Translations under genes and position numbers: made by a program | Assembly (NCBI GenBank): GCA_030682795.1 | Contig: JAUXNJ010000047.1 | Location: 248,001-312,000, forward strand | Direction of reading: 5' to 3' | Length of the DNA: 64,000 nucleotides | Source: Sphingobacteriaceae bacterium | GTDB taxonomy: Bacteria > Bacteroidota > Bacteroidia > UBA7662 | Notes under the pieces: model-generated | What the model saw: only the letters and a program-made list of their open reading frames with translations | Databases searched by the model: none | What the model was told of the DNA's origin: nothing | In this document: in pieces, positions 7,070 through 16,520 of the stretch | Numbering within the stretch: position 1 is the stretch's first letter | Layout of the letters: each line of letters opens with the position of its first letter

Positions 7070-9148
7070 ATGAAAAAAATACTCCTATTTATACTAGCCT
7101 TGGGCTTTGGATTACAAGCCAGCGCCCAATTAGATCGAAGCCAGCGCCCGAAACCCGGTCCGGCTCCTGAAATCCGTTTAAACGATCCTGCTACCTTTAC
7201 CCTTCCCAATGGATTGAAAGTATTTGTAGTGCAAAACAACAAATTGCCGCGCCTAAGCGTGTCGCTTGTTTTAGACGTAGATCCGGTGATGGAAGGAGAC
7301 GCTGTGGGTTATGTGGAAATCATGGGAGACCTCATGCGCACGGGTACCAAATCAAAGTCCAAGGCCGAAATCGATGCCTTTATCGACCAAATAGGTGCCT
7401 CGGTAAGCACTTCAGCAACTGGTCTCAATGCCTCTTCTTTGTCGAAGCATAAAACCAAACTGTTTGATATTTTGAGCGAATTGGTTCTGGAAACAGAATT
7501 TCGCCAAGAAGAATTGGATCGCATCAAAAAACAATACATTTCAAATTTGCAGACTGAAAAAGACGATGCGAATGCGATTGCCAATAAGGTGCGTAGCGCT
7601 CTGCTGTTTGGGAAATCCCACCCCTATGGTCAAATCACAACCGAAAAAACCATAGAACAAGTGAATTTAGCGTTGTGTCGCAAACATTTTGACACCTACT
7701 ACAAGCCCAACGTAGGCTATTTAGCACTCGTTGGAGATATTACTGTAGCAGAAGCTCGTCAATTAGTAGAAAAAGCCTTTGGTAGCTGGAAAAGCGCTGA
7801 AGTGCCACGTCATCAATATGCCATGCCACAGCCTCCAGCTCAAACGCGGGTGATTGTGGTAGATCGCCCTGTTGCCGTACAAACCGTCATCAACATTGCG
7901 CATCCGGTTGACCTCAAGCCGGGCTCGGCAGATGCCATTAAAGCCAGCGTCATGAACACCATTTTAGGTGGAGGCGATGCACGTTTGTTCAATAACTTGA
8001 GAGAGACCTACGGCTTTACGTATGGCGCTTACTCTAGCTTAAGCCGCAACAGACTTGTGGGGTCCTTTAATGCCAACGCTCAGGTGCGTAGCGCGGTAAC
8101 AGACAGCTCAGTGATGATGTTCTTGTACGAACTCAACCGCATTCGCGACACCATGGCGGATGTATCTGAGGTGGACGGCATTTTAAAGTATCTCAACGGA
8201 ACTTTTGCGATTGGACTTCAGAATCCGCAAACCATTGCCAATTTCGCTATTGAAATTGAGCGCTACAATTTACCGAAAGACTACTACCGCAATTATTTAA
8301 AAAATTTGGCGGCCATCACCCCTGCCGATGTTCAAAAAACTGCGCAGAAGTATGTATTGCCGGCACAAGCCTACATCATTTGTGTAGGTAATAAATCCGC
8401 CATTGCAGAGGGCCTTGCCAAATATGCCGCTTCAGGAAAAGTGGAGTTTTTTGACATGTTCGGCAACGAGGTTAAAGAAGCCCCCATGCCTTTACCAGCT
8501 GGTTTGACTGCTGAAAAGGTGATAGAAAACTACATCGCTGCAATAGGTGGACGTAAAAACTGGTCGAAAGTTAAAAACATTGACATGACTATGGGAGCTA
8601 CTGTTCAAAACATGACTCTGAACATGCAAATGAAAAAGATGCAACCAAACATGGTGATTAATGAAATCACCTTGAATGGTGCCATGACCATGCAAAAAAT
8701 AGTTTTCGATGGCGAAAAAGGCAAGGCTTCTGGAATGCAAGGAAGCAAGGCTTTAGAGGGCGAGAAATTAGCTGAAATCAAAGAAAGCGCTGCCATTTTA
8801 CCTGAGCTAAATTATTTGACCGGCAGCACAAAATTGGTCCTAGTGGGCATTGAAAAAATAAATGATCAACCCGCTTACTTGATTTCCGTTGTTAGTCCTT
8901 CTGGAAAAAAAACCATGGAATACTATGATATCAAAACAAGCTTCAAAGTGCGTGAAGTAAGTACGGTGGACGGGCCGCAAGGCGAGGCTTCTCAAATTAC
9001 TGATATAAGCGACTATAGAAATGTTAAGCCTGGCATTTTAATTCCACATACCACAACTTTGGATATGGGCGCTCAGTTAATTAAACTAGAAATGAAATCA
9101 CTTACCATCAATGGCAAGATGAAAAAATCTGATTTCGCAGTAAATTAA
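7070..9148 (+). CDS. M16-family peptidase partner with C-terminal lipoprotein-sorting-like domain
   Basis: This 692-residue secreted protein has a signal peptide at about residues 1-19 (ending ALGFGLQASAQ). Residues of about 25-450 are a two-part M16 fold, but the zinc motif is missing: GYVEIMGDLMRTG stands where HxxEH would be. It is therefore the non-catalytic subunit of the heterodimer with the preceding gene. About residues 475-692 form an extra domain (ENYIAAIGG..., several strands, a hydrophobic sheet) that resembles the LolA/LolB-like lipoprotein-sorting fold often called an outer-membrane lipoprotein-sorting domain. The fusion adds about 200 residues beyond ordinary M16 partners. A bidirectional terminator follows. 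Confidence 0.9.
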   Translation: MKKILLFILALGFGLQASAQLDRSQRPKPGPAPEIRLNDPATFTLPNGLKVFVVQNNKLPRLSVSLVLDVDPVMEGDAVGYVEIMGDLMRTGTKSKSKAEIDAFIDQIGASVSTSATGLNASSLSKHKTKLFDILSELVLETEFRQEELDRIKKQYISNLQTEKDDANAIANKVRSALLFGKSHPYGQITTEKTIEQVNLALCRKHFDTYYKPNVGYLALVGDITVAEARQLVEKAFGSWKSAEVPRHQYAMPQPPAQTRVIVVDRPVAVQTVINIAHPVDLKPGSADAIKASVMNTILGGGDARLFNNLRETYGFTYGAYSSLSRNRLVGSFNANAQVRSAVTDSSVMMFLYELNRIRDTMADVSEVDGILKYLNGTFAIGLQNPQTIANFAIEIERYNLPKDYYRNYLKNLAAITPADVQKTAQKYVLPAQAYIICVGNKSAIAEGLAKYAASGKVEFFDMFGNEVKEAPMPLPAGLTAEKVIENYIAAIGGRKNWSKVKNIDMTMGATVQNMTLNMQMKKMQPNMVINEITLNGAMTMQKIVFDGEKGKASGMQGSKALEGEKLAEIKESAAILPELNYLTGSTKLVLVGIEKINDQPAYLISVVSPSGKKTMEYYDIKTSFKVREVSTVDGPQGEASQITDISDYRNVKPGILIPHTTTLDMGAQLIKLEMKSLTINGKMKKSDFAVN

Positions 9149-9163
9149 ACTTAGGTGCTACAC

Positions 9164-9193
9164 AAAAAAGCCCGTCGTTTGACGGGCTTTTTT
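9164..9193. terminator. Bidirectional terminator between M16 and thioesterase genes
   Basis: The inverted repeat AAAAAAGCCCGTC / GACGGGCTTTTTT with a GTTT loop has an A tract on the left and a T tract on the right. It can stop transcription from both sides. It touches the stop codon of the minus-strand gene. Confidence 0.88.
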
Positions 9194-9720
9194 TATGTAT
9201 TCTGTGTAGTAAACAGCATTTTCAATTCTGTAGCTTCGTCGGGCTTCATTCTTCCATCCAAAATGAGGCGTAATTGACGCCTGCGTAAGGCACCGTCATA
9301 TAAACGAATTTCCTCCTCGGTTTCTGGCTTTAATTCAGGTACATTAATCGGGTTTCCCAACTGATCGACGGCTACGAAGGTGAAATAAGCCTCGTTACAC
9401 TTATACTTTTGCCCTGCAGGAATGTTCTCGCCCCATACCTCAATATGAACTTCCATGGAAGAATTGAACGACCTGGTGACTTTGGAAGACAGGGTTACCA
9501 CATCACCTAACTTGATGCCTTTGCTGAAGCTCACATTGTCGACGCTGGCAGTTACCACAATGCGATTACTGTGCTTTTGCGCTGCAATGGCCGCACAAAT
9601 GTCCATCCAATGCAGGAGCTTCCCCCCCATTAAGTTGTGTAAAGTATTGGTATCGTTGGGAAGCACCAATTCGTTCATGATGGTGAGCGAATCGGTAGGT
9701 ACTTTGAAGTTCTTACGCAT
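9193..9720 (-). CDS. Acyl-CoA thioesterase (hotdog fold)
   Basis: The 175-residue protein belongs to the YciA/BFIT-like acyl-CoA hydrolases. Signatures are a first helix segment NTLHNLMGGKLLHWMDICAAIAAQKHS, which contains the conserved Asp of the hotdog active site, then VVTASVDNVSFSKGIKLGDVVTLSSKV and a late FTFVAVD strand. It would cleave medium- or long-chain acyl-CoA to free fatty acid and CoA in the cytoplasm. It is a single gene: it diverges from nothing close, and its stop lies in the shared terminator. The preferred chain length is not visible from the sequence. Confidence 0.9.
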   Translation of the reverse strand: MRKNFKVPTDSLTIMNELVLPNDTNTLHNLMGGKLLHWMDICAAIAAQKHSNRIVVTASVDNVSFSKGIKLGDVVTLSSKVTRSFNSSMEVHIEVWGENIPAGQKYKCNEAYFTFVAVDQLGNPINVPELKPETEEEIRLYDGALRRRQLRLILDGRMKPDEATELKMLFTTQNT

Positions 9721-9759
9721 GGATGACTGAATTTGAGCGCAAAGGTACGCATTTTCAAC

Positions 9760-11571
9760 TCAACGACTAAGGATAAGCTTTTGTCTACTTACGAGTTGTC
9801 GTTGGTCATGAAGCTCCACTACGTACATACCTATGGGTAAATCGCCTACCAATATGGGGCTGTCAATCTGACTGCCACTCGCAACCACGCGTCCAGTCAT
9901 GTCTTTGATATTCCATTGCTTCACCGCACATTCACAACGCAAGATTATAAAATCACTTGCTGGATTTGGATACAGCTGCATTCGTAAGTTAGTGATTGTT
10001 GGTAGCGCAGTTGGGTATACCAAAGGGCCACCCAAAACAGGACGAATCATCCAGGCCCCTGTGATTAAGGAAGGATTCCATTGCCCTTGGGTGTTAAACC
10101 ACTTGACTCCTTGTGGATTATTGTTACGATCTAAGCCAATATTAAGCAGTCGCGGCGTAAGCTGTTGCCATCCTACATAAAACGAATCACGTACCACCAC
10201 GGGAGTATCTAAGGCATAGTACATAAATTGCCCTATACTATCAGCATACCGTGGTCTTAACAACTCTTGTTGTCTTAAAAGCGACTCACTACCCGTAAAC
10301 TGATTTTCACCAATAAACGACCACACCTTCAGATTGAAGAGCTCTAAGGAAGCATTTTCGGCAGCTTGTGTAAAATACATCCACATTCCTCTGAGGGTAT
10401 CTGGCGTAGTAACATAAAATTTATAGGCAATACTCCCTCCTATAATATTTAACCCATAGCCCGTTTCCGCGGTGCCGTCATCGAATGCATAATGATTCCA
10501 AAAACGTTGAAATCTTCGAACGGTATCATTCCGAGCAAGAAAATCAGGACTATTTTGCAGCAAATAGGTAGTTTGTAAGGTAAGACTATCTGAATTTGAA
10601 ATGTTTATAGGAAAGGAAGGAAAAGAAAAGGTTACATCTGAACTCCCGCTAAAAGGAGATATGTTTTGAAAGGCGGCATCCACTACAACATCACCATTCA
10701 AAAAATTACGCGTCGTAAATTTATAGGCCACATTCCTATCTGCGCCAAGATTTCTTGCTAAAACCGTGTGGTTTAAGGCTTTATACCTAGCTGAATCGGC
10801 TTTAAATTGTTTGAACGGCATTTCCTGATATACGTTCAATAAGGAACTTGGGCGGAGCTTAAATCCCACATCAGTAATAGCAGTGTCTACGCTGGTCCGA
10901 TTGCGCGCTAACCTCACATAATCAAGATGCCAAACGTCTACATTACCAGTCAAATTACCGTAAGAAGTAAATCGAAAACGGAATCCTTGATGAAAAAACA
11001 AACTATCGCCCACGCGCACCAATTGTTGGCGAAAAGGCCGGTTAGAAGTACCTGTTACCCTCCATACTGAATACCAATCACCATCTCGTCCAAAAAATTC
11101 GAGCGTTAATGAATCTGTTGCTTCAGGTGGGTCACATAAACCCGCTGGCTGCCAAAAAAAACTAAGGTAAATGGAGTCTGCAGCATCATCAGCGCCAAGA
11201 TTGATGGCCTGAGAAGTCAAACGATCTGCCACACCAGAAGCTGTTGGAGAAAAGATGTCGTATGCAACTCCAAACTGATTTAACCCGTCAAATGTGGCAA
11301 CGCCAAGCGTTGGTGGAGCCTCCGCCATGTCGGTATTTACATATACGAAACGATCCGTCCACCTAGTTGCCGAAGGTGTAACCTGACTTCCTGAGAAATC
11401 ATCTACAAAAGGTAAATTAATTGTATCTAGTCGGTTCGCAATTCTAAAATTTGCATTGTATTGCGCCTGCAAAGGATTAGAAGCCAAAGGCGTGATTACC
11501 TCTTGCGCCATGCCCTGCTCAAGGCAAAAAAATGCAAGTATGAATAGCGCCCAATGGGTATGTTTCATCAT
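9760..11571 (-). CDS. Secreted protein with T9SS type A sorting domain
   Basis: This 603-residue protein has a signal peptide (to about residue 22, GMAQ). The long all-beta body includes jelly-roll-like stretches (LTSQAINLGADDAADSIYLSFFWQ, FRFRFTSYGNLTGNVDVWHLDYVRL). The final about 75 residues are a type A C-terminal sorting domain: LYPNPASDFIILR, then KDMTGRVV and LPIGMYVVEL, ending in LVSRQKLILSR. It should cross the outer membrane by the type IX system and be anchored to or released from the surface. It lies 7 bases downstream of the PASTA gene and may be co-transcribed with it and with ddl. No enzyme motif is visible. Confidence 0.88.
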   Translation of the reverse strand: MMKHTHWALFILAFFCLEQGMAQEVITPLASNPLQAQYNANFRIANRLDTINLPFVDDFSGSQVTPSATRWTDRFVYVNTDMAEAPPTLGVATFDGLNQFGVAYDIFSPTASGVADRLTSQAINLGADDAADSIYLSFFWQPAGLCDPPEATDSLTLEFFGRDGDWYSVWRVTGTSNRPFRQQLVRVGDSLFFHQGFRFRFTSYGNLTGNVDVWHLDYVRLARNRTSVDTAITDVGFKLRPSSLLNVYQEMPFKQFKADSARYKALNHTVLARNLGADRNVAYKFTTRNFLNGDVVVDAAFQNISPFSGSSDVTFSFPSFPINISNSDSLTLQTTYLLQNSPDFLARNDTVRRFQRFWNHYAFDDGTAETGYGLNIIGGSIAYKFYVTTPDTLRGMWMYFTQAAENASLELFNLKVWSFIGENQFTGSESLLRQQELLRPRYADSIGQFMYYALDTPVVVRDSFYVGWQQLTPRLLNIGLDRNNNPQGVKWFNTQGQWNPSLITGAWMIRPVLGGPLVYPTALPTITNLRMQLYPNPASDFIILRCECAVKQWNIKDMTGRVVASGSQIDSPILVGDLPIGMYVVELHDQRQLVSRQKLILSR

Positions 11572-11577
11572 TTTTAT

Positions 11578-12333
11578 TTATTCTACCCAAATATCAACAT
11601 AAGACATGGTATTGATGGGCTCATCGTCATTTACTTCGGGAAACTGACGTACCACTAACGCTTTTGAACTATCTCTTATTGCCGGAGCATAATTGACGGC
11701 ACCCAAATAAAGTGCAGTTTCACTCAAATAAAATCTAGCTTCCTCTATTGTTAGACCCACCAAGTTTGGCACATTTACCAATGAATCCACATTGTAAATG
11801 CCCACGACCAAGTCTACGATACTGCCTTTTGGTACCTCCTTGCCTGGATACACCTTGCTCCCATTCATCATCATTTCGAGAATAACATTATTGGCAATAT
11901 CAGGGCGCATAATCAGGTTACCGACTCCTAATCCGAGATTTTTCAAGTCAATGGTAGCTTTTCTGAGACTCAAATCAATAAGGTCGGGCAGCTTTACTTT
12001 GGGCGTATTTGAGGCAGTGATCGATAAATATATGGTCCGACCCTCTTTTACCTTGCTCCCTGGCTTAGGATCTTGTCCATATACTAACATAGGTGGCTTT
12101 CCTTGTAAATAGGTCGAGTCAATCACCATGTATTTAAGGTCATTCTCGGCCAAAAGTTGTTCCAATTGGTTGATATGTAAATCAGTCAAATCAGGCACCT
12201 CAATTTCTTGACCATGATTGGTGTAAAATTTCATGTATTGAACTAGTCCAACAATTAACACAACCGTTAGGCCTAGGATAAAGCCCAACTGAACCAAAAA
12301 GGTCTTTGATTTGATAAACTTAATGAAGCTCAT
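11578..12333 (-). CDS. Membrane-anchored triple-PASTA protein
   Basis: The 251-residue protein has a cytoplasmic stub, one transmembrane helix (about residues 12-32, LVQLGFILGLTVVLIVGLVQYM) and three PASTA modules facing the periplasm at about 40-105, 112-180 and 183-251. The module starts (EIEVPDLTDLHINQLEQLL, KVKLPDLIDLSLRKATIDLKN, LVNVPNLVGLTIEEARFYL) are regular. PASTA domains bind peptidoglycan fragments or help position cell-wall enzymes; in Gram-positives they sit on PknB kinases and PBP2x. Here there is no kinase or transpeptidase domain. The ATG overlaps the ddl stop by 4 bp, which ties it to peptidoglycan precursor synthesis. It may be a wall-sensing or scaffold protein. Confidence 0.93.
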   Translation of the reverse strand: MSFIKFIKSKTFLVQLGFILGLTVVLIVGLVQYMKFYTNHGQEIEVPDLTDLHINQLEQLLAENDLKYMVIDSTYLQGKPPMLVYGQDPKPGSKVKEGRTIYLSITASNTPKVKLPDLIDLSLRKATIDLKNLGLGVGNLIMRPDIANNVILEMMMNGSKVYPGKEVPKGSIVDLVVGIYNVDSLVNVPNLVGLTIEEARFYLSETALYLGAVNYAPAIRDSSKALVVRQFPEVNDDEPINTMSYVDIWVE

Positions 12334-15002
12334 GCGTAGGTTTTTTGGGTGCGTCCGTATGCCAATATCTGATCAATAAATTCATAAGGCTTGTAGCCAT
12401 TAATGGCACACTGGTGAAAAATGCAAGTTGCAGGCGTCATGCCTGGTAAAGAATTGATTTCAATGATGTAAACTTCGATTTTATTCAAATCGTATATCTT
12501 CACAAAAGCATCGATGCGACAATAGCCTTCCACATTCAAAATTCGGGCGGCGCGTTCAAGCTCTTTTTTTACAAAAGCACTTACCACTTCGCTATCGGCT
12601 TTGTTATCGGTATACCTGGCGGGCGTAATGTTCAATCCCTCACCTGCTAAAAACTTCTCTTCTAATGATAACACCTCGCCTTCTGCCAAACTTTCAGAGG
12701 GTTCAAACATCTCGTAAATGATCTCTCCCGCTGCATTGCGATGGGTTAATAGCCCCCCAGTTACTTCCAGAAAAAATGTTGCATCGCCTTTTTCAATGAA
12801 GGATTCTACCAAAAAGACTGGCTTTTGGGGAAATTCTTCTTTCAACTTTAGCTTTAATACCGCTGCTGGTTCAGGCAATAATTCCTCCTGATCGCGATAA
12901 ATCAAGGCGGCATAGGCCAAGAGTTCCTCCTTATTCTTCAGTTTTTTTACGGCTGAGGAACAACCATCATCCACCGGTTTGGCAATAATGGGGAAAGCAA
13001 ATTTCTCCACAATGTGCGCCACCAGGGCCTCATGCGAAGGGAAATCGCCCTCACGCACCAGCATGTGCCGAGCCACCAACATACCGTTATTGGCCAGCAA
13101 TTCATTGGTTTCGTATTTATTGATGGTGATGGCGCTCGAACTGGGCTTTGAGCCGTTGTAGGTAAGACCCACTTTTTCGAGCTCGCCTTGCAAGGTGCCA
13201 TCTTCGCCTGGTCGTCCATGTAAGGCAATAAAAACCTCGTCTACCTGGGCGGCTAACTCTTCGAAACTCAAGCGCCGCGGCTTTAACAGTGCATTAAAAG
13301 CAAACAAATCAGTAATATCCTTACACTGCTCTTGGATGGTAGCAATGAGGGGATGCACTTGAAAATGTGCAATTTTCGCTGCAATATCATCGGCATTGTC
13401 CTTCAAATGAAGGTTAATGGGGATGGCATACAACTCAAAATGAGCCGCATTACCGGTTAAAAACACACTGATGGGCTCATATTCGACCGAAGAGCTCAGT
13501 TTTTCAAAGATGTTTCGACCAGATTCTACCGAAATATGGCGTTCGCTCGAGTAGCCACCCATAATAACGGCCACTTTGCGCTTATTCCCGGCAGCTTTTT
13601 GCTCTTGCTTCAGGGCTAAATCGAGTTGCGATAACAAAAAACCAATTGGCATTCCTTTTTTAGCCCTTTGTCGCAAAGAAGTACGAATGATATAGGTCAA
13701 AAACTGACTCGGATTTAAACCAATTTCTGCCGCTTGGTGGAAAAAAAAGGACGACGGCATCATGCCTGAAGTAGTATTGGGGTCATTCAATAATACCCGT
13801 CCGTTTTTTGTAAAAAAGCCATCAATTCGCGCATACACGTCAAATCCAAAAGCGTGAAATAGCTTTTCGGCCGCGCTGCGGATATGTTGAATGTCAGATG
13901 CAGCTAAATCAATAGGCGTTACTTTGCGCGACAAGCCAGGTAGGTACTTAGAACGATAATCGAATAGCTCCTTCCCTTTCACAATGCCCGTTGGTGGTAA
14001 GGCTACCGCACTGCCATCTTCTTGCTGAATTACAATACAGGAAAACTCATCACCTTCGATGAAGGCCTCAAATAATAAAGTATGTTCCCCATCAAGGGCT
14101 TCTAAACTAACACTTTGGTGCTTTTCAACAAGCTGTTGATTCAGCACCTTTAACAGTTCTTCTGGATGGTAAATTATTTCGCCAGCATTCAAACGCGCAG
14201 GTAAGCCAATGTTTGATCGGATATCGGAAAATTCCCTTACAAAACGAATGCGCGCATCCGCATCTAAAGCACCCCAAAAGGCGCCGGTGAGGGTGCTTCT
14301 AAACAGTGATTTATCGACTGCTTGTTGGAAGGCCTCAAAATTATTTTCATGTAAAATAGAAATACCAATAGAACTGCCCTGATTGGCGGCTTTCACCACA
14401 AAAGGAAGTCCGATTTGCTGCTTCAAACCCTCAAAATAGGCCTGCTGCTCTGCTACGGAAAACGACAACCAGCTGTTTCGATCCAGGACCTTGAAACTCG
14501 GCACTTCCATATTAGCAGCACTCATGAGGTGTTTTTGAGCTGCTTTATCCATACCAAAAGCCGATGCCCAAATGCCTGAACCAGAATAGGGAATGCCTTG
14601 CCACTCCAATAAACCTTGCAAACGGCCATCTTCCCCATTTTTGCCATGCAAGGCCAAAAAAGCAAAGTCGATGTGTGCTTTGAGCGCTTCCGCCTTTACC
14701 GGCTGCCCCAATTCGGCCAGCATCTCGAGTTGTGCAGCTGGCTCTAGATCGCCCAAATGTTCGGCATATACCTGAAAATGATTGGGCGAGGGCTGTAAGG
14801 CACTCACTGGCGGGTAAAAATCACGAATAGAGCCCTTGTACAGGTATTGCCAATCTAAAATCACAAAATTGCCAAAGCTGTCCACGAAAATCGGCACGGC
14901 GGTAAAAAGCGCCTTGTTCAAATTGTCGTATACAGTGCGGCCACCCGCAAACGAAACCTCCCTTTCGCGAGAATTGCCTCCAAAAAAAATGCCTACGCGC
15001 AT
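12330..15002 (-). CDS. ddl: Tandem two-module D-alanine-D-alanine ligase
   Basis: At 890 residues this is more than twice the usual Ddl (about 300-370). Two complete ATP-grasp ligase modules lie in series. Module 1 (about 1-455) has GGNSREREVSF, HGKNGEDGRLQG, VVKAANQGSSIG, Lys352-Tyr353 and the metal-binding DPN at 407-409. Module 2 (about 475-890) has GGYSSERHIS, HGRPGEDGTLQG, KPVDDGCSS, Lys783-Phe784 and a canonical EINSLPGMT with Glu848 and Asn850. A short charged linker joins them. Ddl condenses two D-Ala molecules with ATP for the peptidoglycan stem peptide. Both modules keep ATP and metal residues, but each departs from consensus: module 1 has Asp for the metal Glu, and module 2 has Phe for the substrate-controlling Tyr. 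The frame is open throughout, so this is a true fusion. It is co-transcribed with the PASTA gene. Confidence 0.92.
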   Translation of the reverse strand: MRVGIFFGGNSREREVSFAGGRTVYDNLNKALFTAVPIFVDSFGNFVILDWQYLYKGSIRDFYPPVSALQPSPNHFQVYAEHLGDLEPAAQLEMLAELGQPVKAEALKAHIDFAFLALHGKNGEDGRLQGLLEWQGIPYSGSGIWASAFGMDKAAQKHLMSAANMEVPSFKVLDRNSWLSFSVAEQQAYFEGLKQQIGLPFVVKAANQGSSIGISILHENNFEAFQQAVDKSLFRSTLTGAFWGALDADARIRFVREFSDIRSNIGLPARLNAGEIIYHPEELLKVLNQQLVEKHQSVSLEALDGEHTLLFEAFIEGDEFSCIVIQQEDGSAVALPPTGIVKGKELFDYRSKYLPGLSRKVTPIDLAASDIQHIRSAAEKLFHAFGFDVYARIDGFFTKNGRVLLNDPNTTSGMMPSSFFFHQAAEIGLNPSQFLTYIIRTSLRQRAKKGMPIGFLLSQLDLALKQEQKAAGNKRKVAVIMGGYSSERHISVESGRNIFEKLSSSVEYEPISVFLTGNAAHFELYAIPINLHLKDNADDIAAKIAHFQVHPLIATIQEQCKDITDLFAFNALLKPRRLSFEELAAQVDEVFIALHGRPGEDGTLQGELEKVGLTYNGSKPSSSAITINKYETNELLANNGMLVARHMLVREGDFPSHEALVAHIVEKFAFPIIAKPVDDGCSSAVKKLKNKEELLAYAALIYRDQEELLPEPAAVLKLKLKEEFPQKPVFLVESFIEKGDATFFLEVTGGLLTHRNAAGEIIYEMFEPSESLAEGEVLSLEEKFLAGEGLNITPARYTDNKADSEVVSAFVKKELERAARILNVEGYCRIDAFVKIYDLNKIEVYIIEINSLPGMTPATCIFHQCAINGYKPYEFIDQILAYGRTQKTYA

Positions 15003-15056
15003 AAAGCAAATATAGTGTTTGGGTTGCAGGCTTAAATGCCTTCAAATGTAATGTGT

Positions 15057-15081
15057 AAAAAGAAAGCCACCGAGGTGGCTT
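15057..15081 (-). terminator. Terminator downstream of the ferredoxin gene
   Basis: The 8-bp arms AAGCCACC and GGTGGCTT (15064-15081, 2-base loop) are followed on the minus strand by a T-rich run (A-rich on plus at 15057-15063). It lies a few bases beyond the ferredoxin stop. Confidence 0.8.
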
Positions 15082-15085
15082 CGTA

Positions 15086-15478
<393 letters not shown>

Positions 15479-15509
15479 TCAAACGCTTACGCACCCAAAA
15501 TTTTACGGT

Positions 15510-16520
15510 TTGCAATCACAAATACAAGCATTAAAGCAATTTTCAGAGCTGCTTAGTTCCAAAAGTCGGGCAAGTGACTTTAAAGAAGTGTGTCAATTGG
15601 CTATCCAGCAAAATCCCTGGTTCACCGAAGCGAGCATCCAGGCGGCCATTCAGGCCTGGGAACATGCTTTACAACCGGCTTCCATCGAAAAATGGTTGGG
15701 CGCTTACAGTGCTGTTAGCAACCAAAAACGAGTGGGACTCATTTTAGCGGGGAACATCCCGCTGGTAGGATTGCATGATTTGATTTGTGTATTGGTTAGC
15801 GGCCATAAAGCGGTGGTCAAAACCGCCTCCGACGACAGCATCCTCATGCGTTGGGTAGTGGCTTTATTACAGCAAGCCCATCTCGCTTGGGAAAGTCAAA
15901 TCGAATTCACAGAAAAAATGACGGGCATCGATGCCATCATCGCCACAGGTAGCAACAACAGCAGCCGGTATTTTGAATACTATTTCAAAGATATCCCGCA
16001 TATCATCCGCAAAAACCGAAATTCAGTGGCCGTTTTAACGGGAACCGAAAACGACGAAACCCTGATGGAGCTTGGCAAAGATGTATTCGACTATTTTGGC
16101 TTAGGTTGCAGAAATGTAAGCAAAGTATACCTGCCAGTTGCAGCCGACCCAACCCGTTTGCTGCAAGTTTGGGAGCCCTACCGTGCCAATCTATTATCGC
16201 ACAACCGTTACTTCAATAATTTTGAGTATCACTTGGCGCTGCTCATGGTAAATCGCGTAAAGCACTATACCAACAATGCACTCATCTTATTAGAATCGGA
16301 GCAAATTGCCTCCCCTGTGAGTATGCTTCACTTTGAATTTTATTCGGATGTAGCAGCGCTGGAGCAACAACTTGCTGCGCAGCGCGACCAAATTCAATGT
16401 GTACTCGCTATGAATGGTCACTTCAAGGGCAGTTTGCCTTTTGGACAAAGCCAGCAACCCGAACTTTGGGATTACGCCGACGGAATCGACAGCCTCGCCT
16501 TTTTAACGCAACAGGTTTAG
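15510..16520 (+). CDS. Acyl-CoA reductase (LuxC-like)
   Basis: The protein has 336 residues from a TTG start at 15510, chosen because LQSQIQALKQFSELL is what the N terminus of Bacteroidota family members looks like. An in-frame GTG at 15438 is the alternative, and the first ATG (15366) lies inside the divergent ferredoxin gene. The fold resembles aldehyde dehydrogenases: VGLILAGNIPLVGLHDLICVLVSGHKAVVK is the nucleotide-binding region, and the conserved GLGCRNVSKVYLP holds the probable nucleophilic cysteine. LuxC-type enzymes reduce activated fatty acyl groups to aldehydes, but the cellular role of this family in Bacteroidota is not established. The ferredoxin next door is its standard neighbour. 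The stop overlaps the convergent desulfurase stop. Confidence 0.85.
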   Translation: MQSQIQALKQFSELLSSKSRASDFKEVCQLAIQQNPWFTEASIQAAIQAWEHALQPASIEKWLGAYSAVSNQKRVGLILAGNIPLVGLHDLICVLVSGHKAVVKTASDDSILMRWVVALLQQAHLAWESQIEFTEKMTGIDAIIATGSNNSSRYFEYYFKDIPHIIRKNRNSVAVLTGTENDETLMELGKDVFDYFGLGCRNVSKVYLPVAADPTRLLQVWEPYRANLLSHNRYFNNFEYHLALLMVNRVKHYTNNALILLESEQIASPVSMLHFEFYSDVAALEQQLAAQRDQIQCVLAMNGHFKGSLPFGQSQQPELWDYADGIDSLAFLTQQV

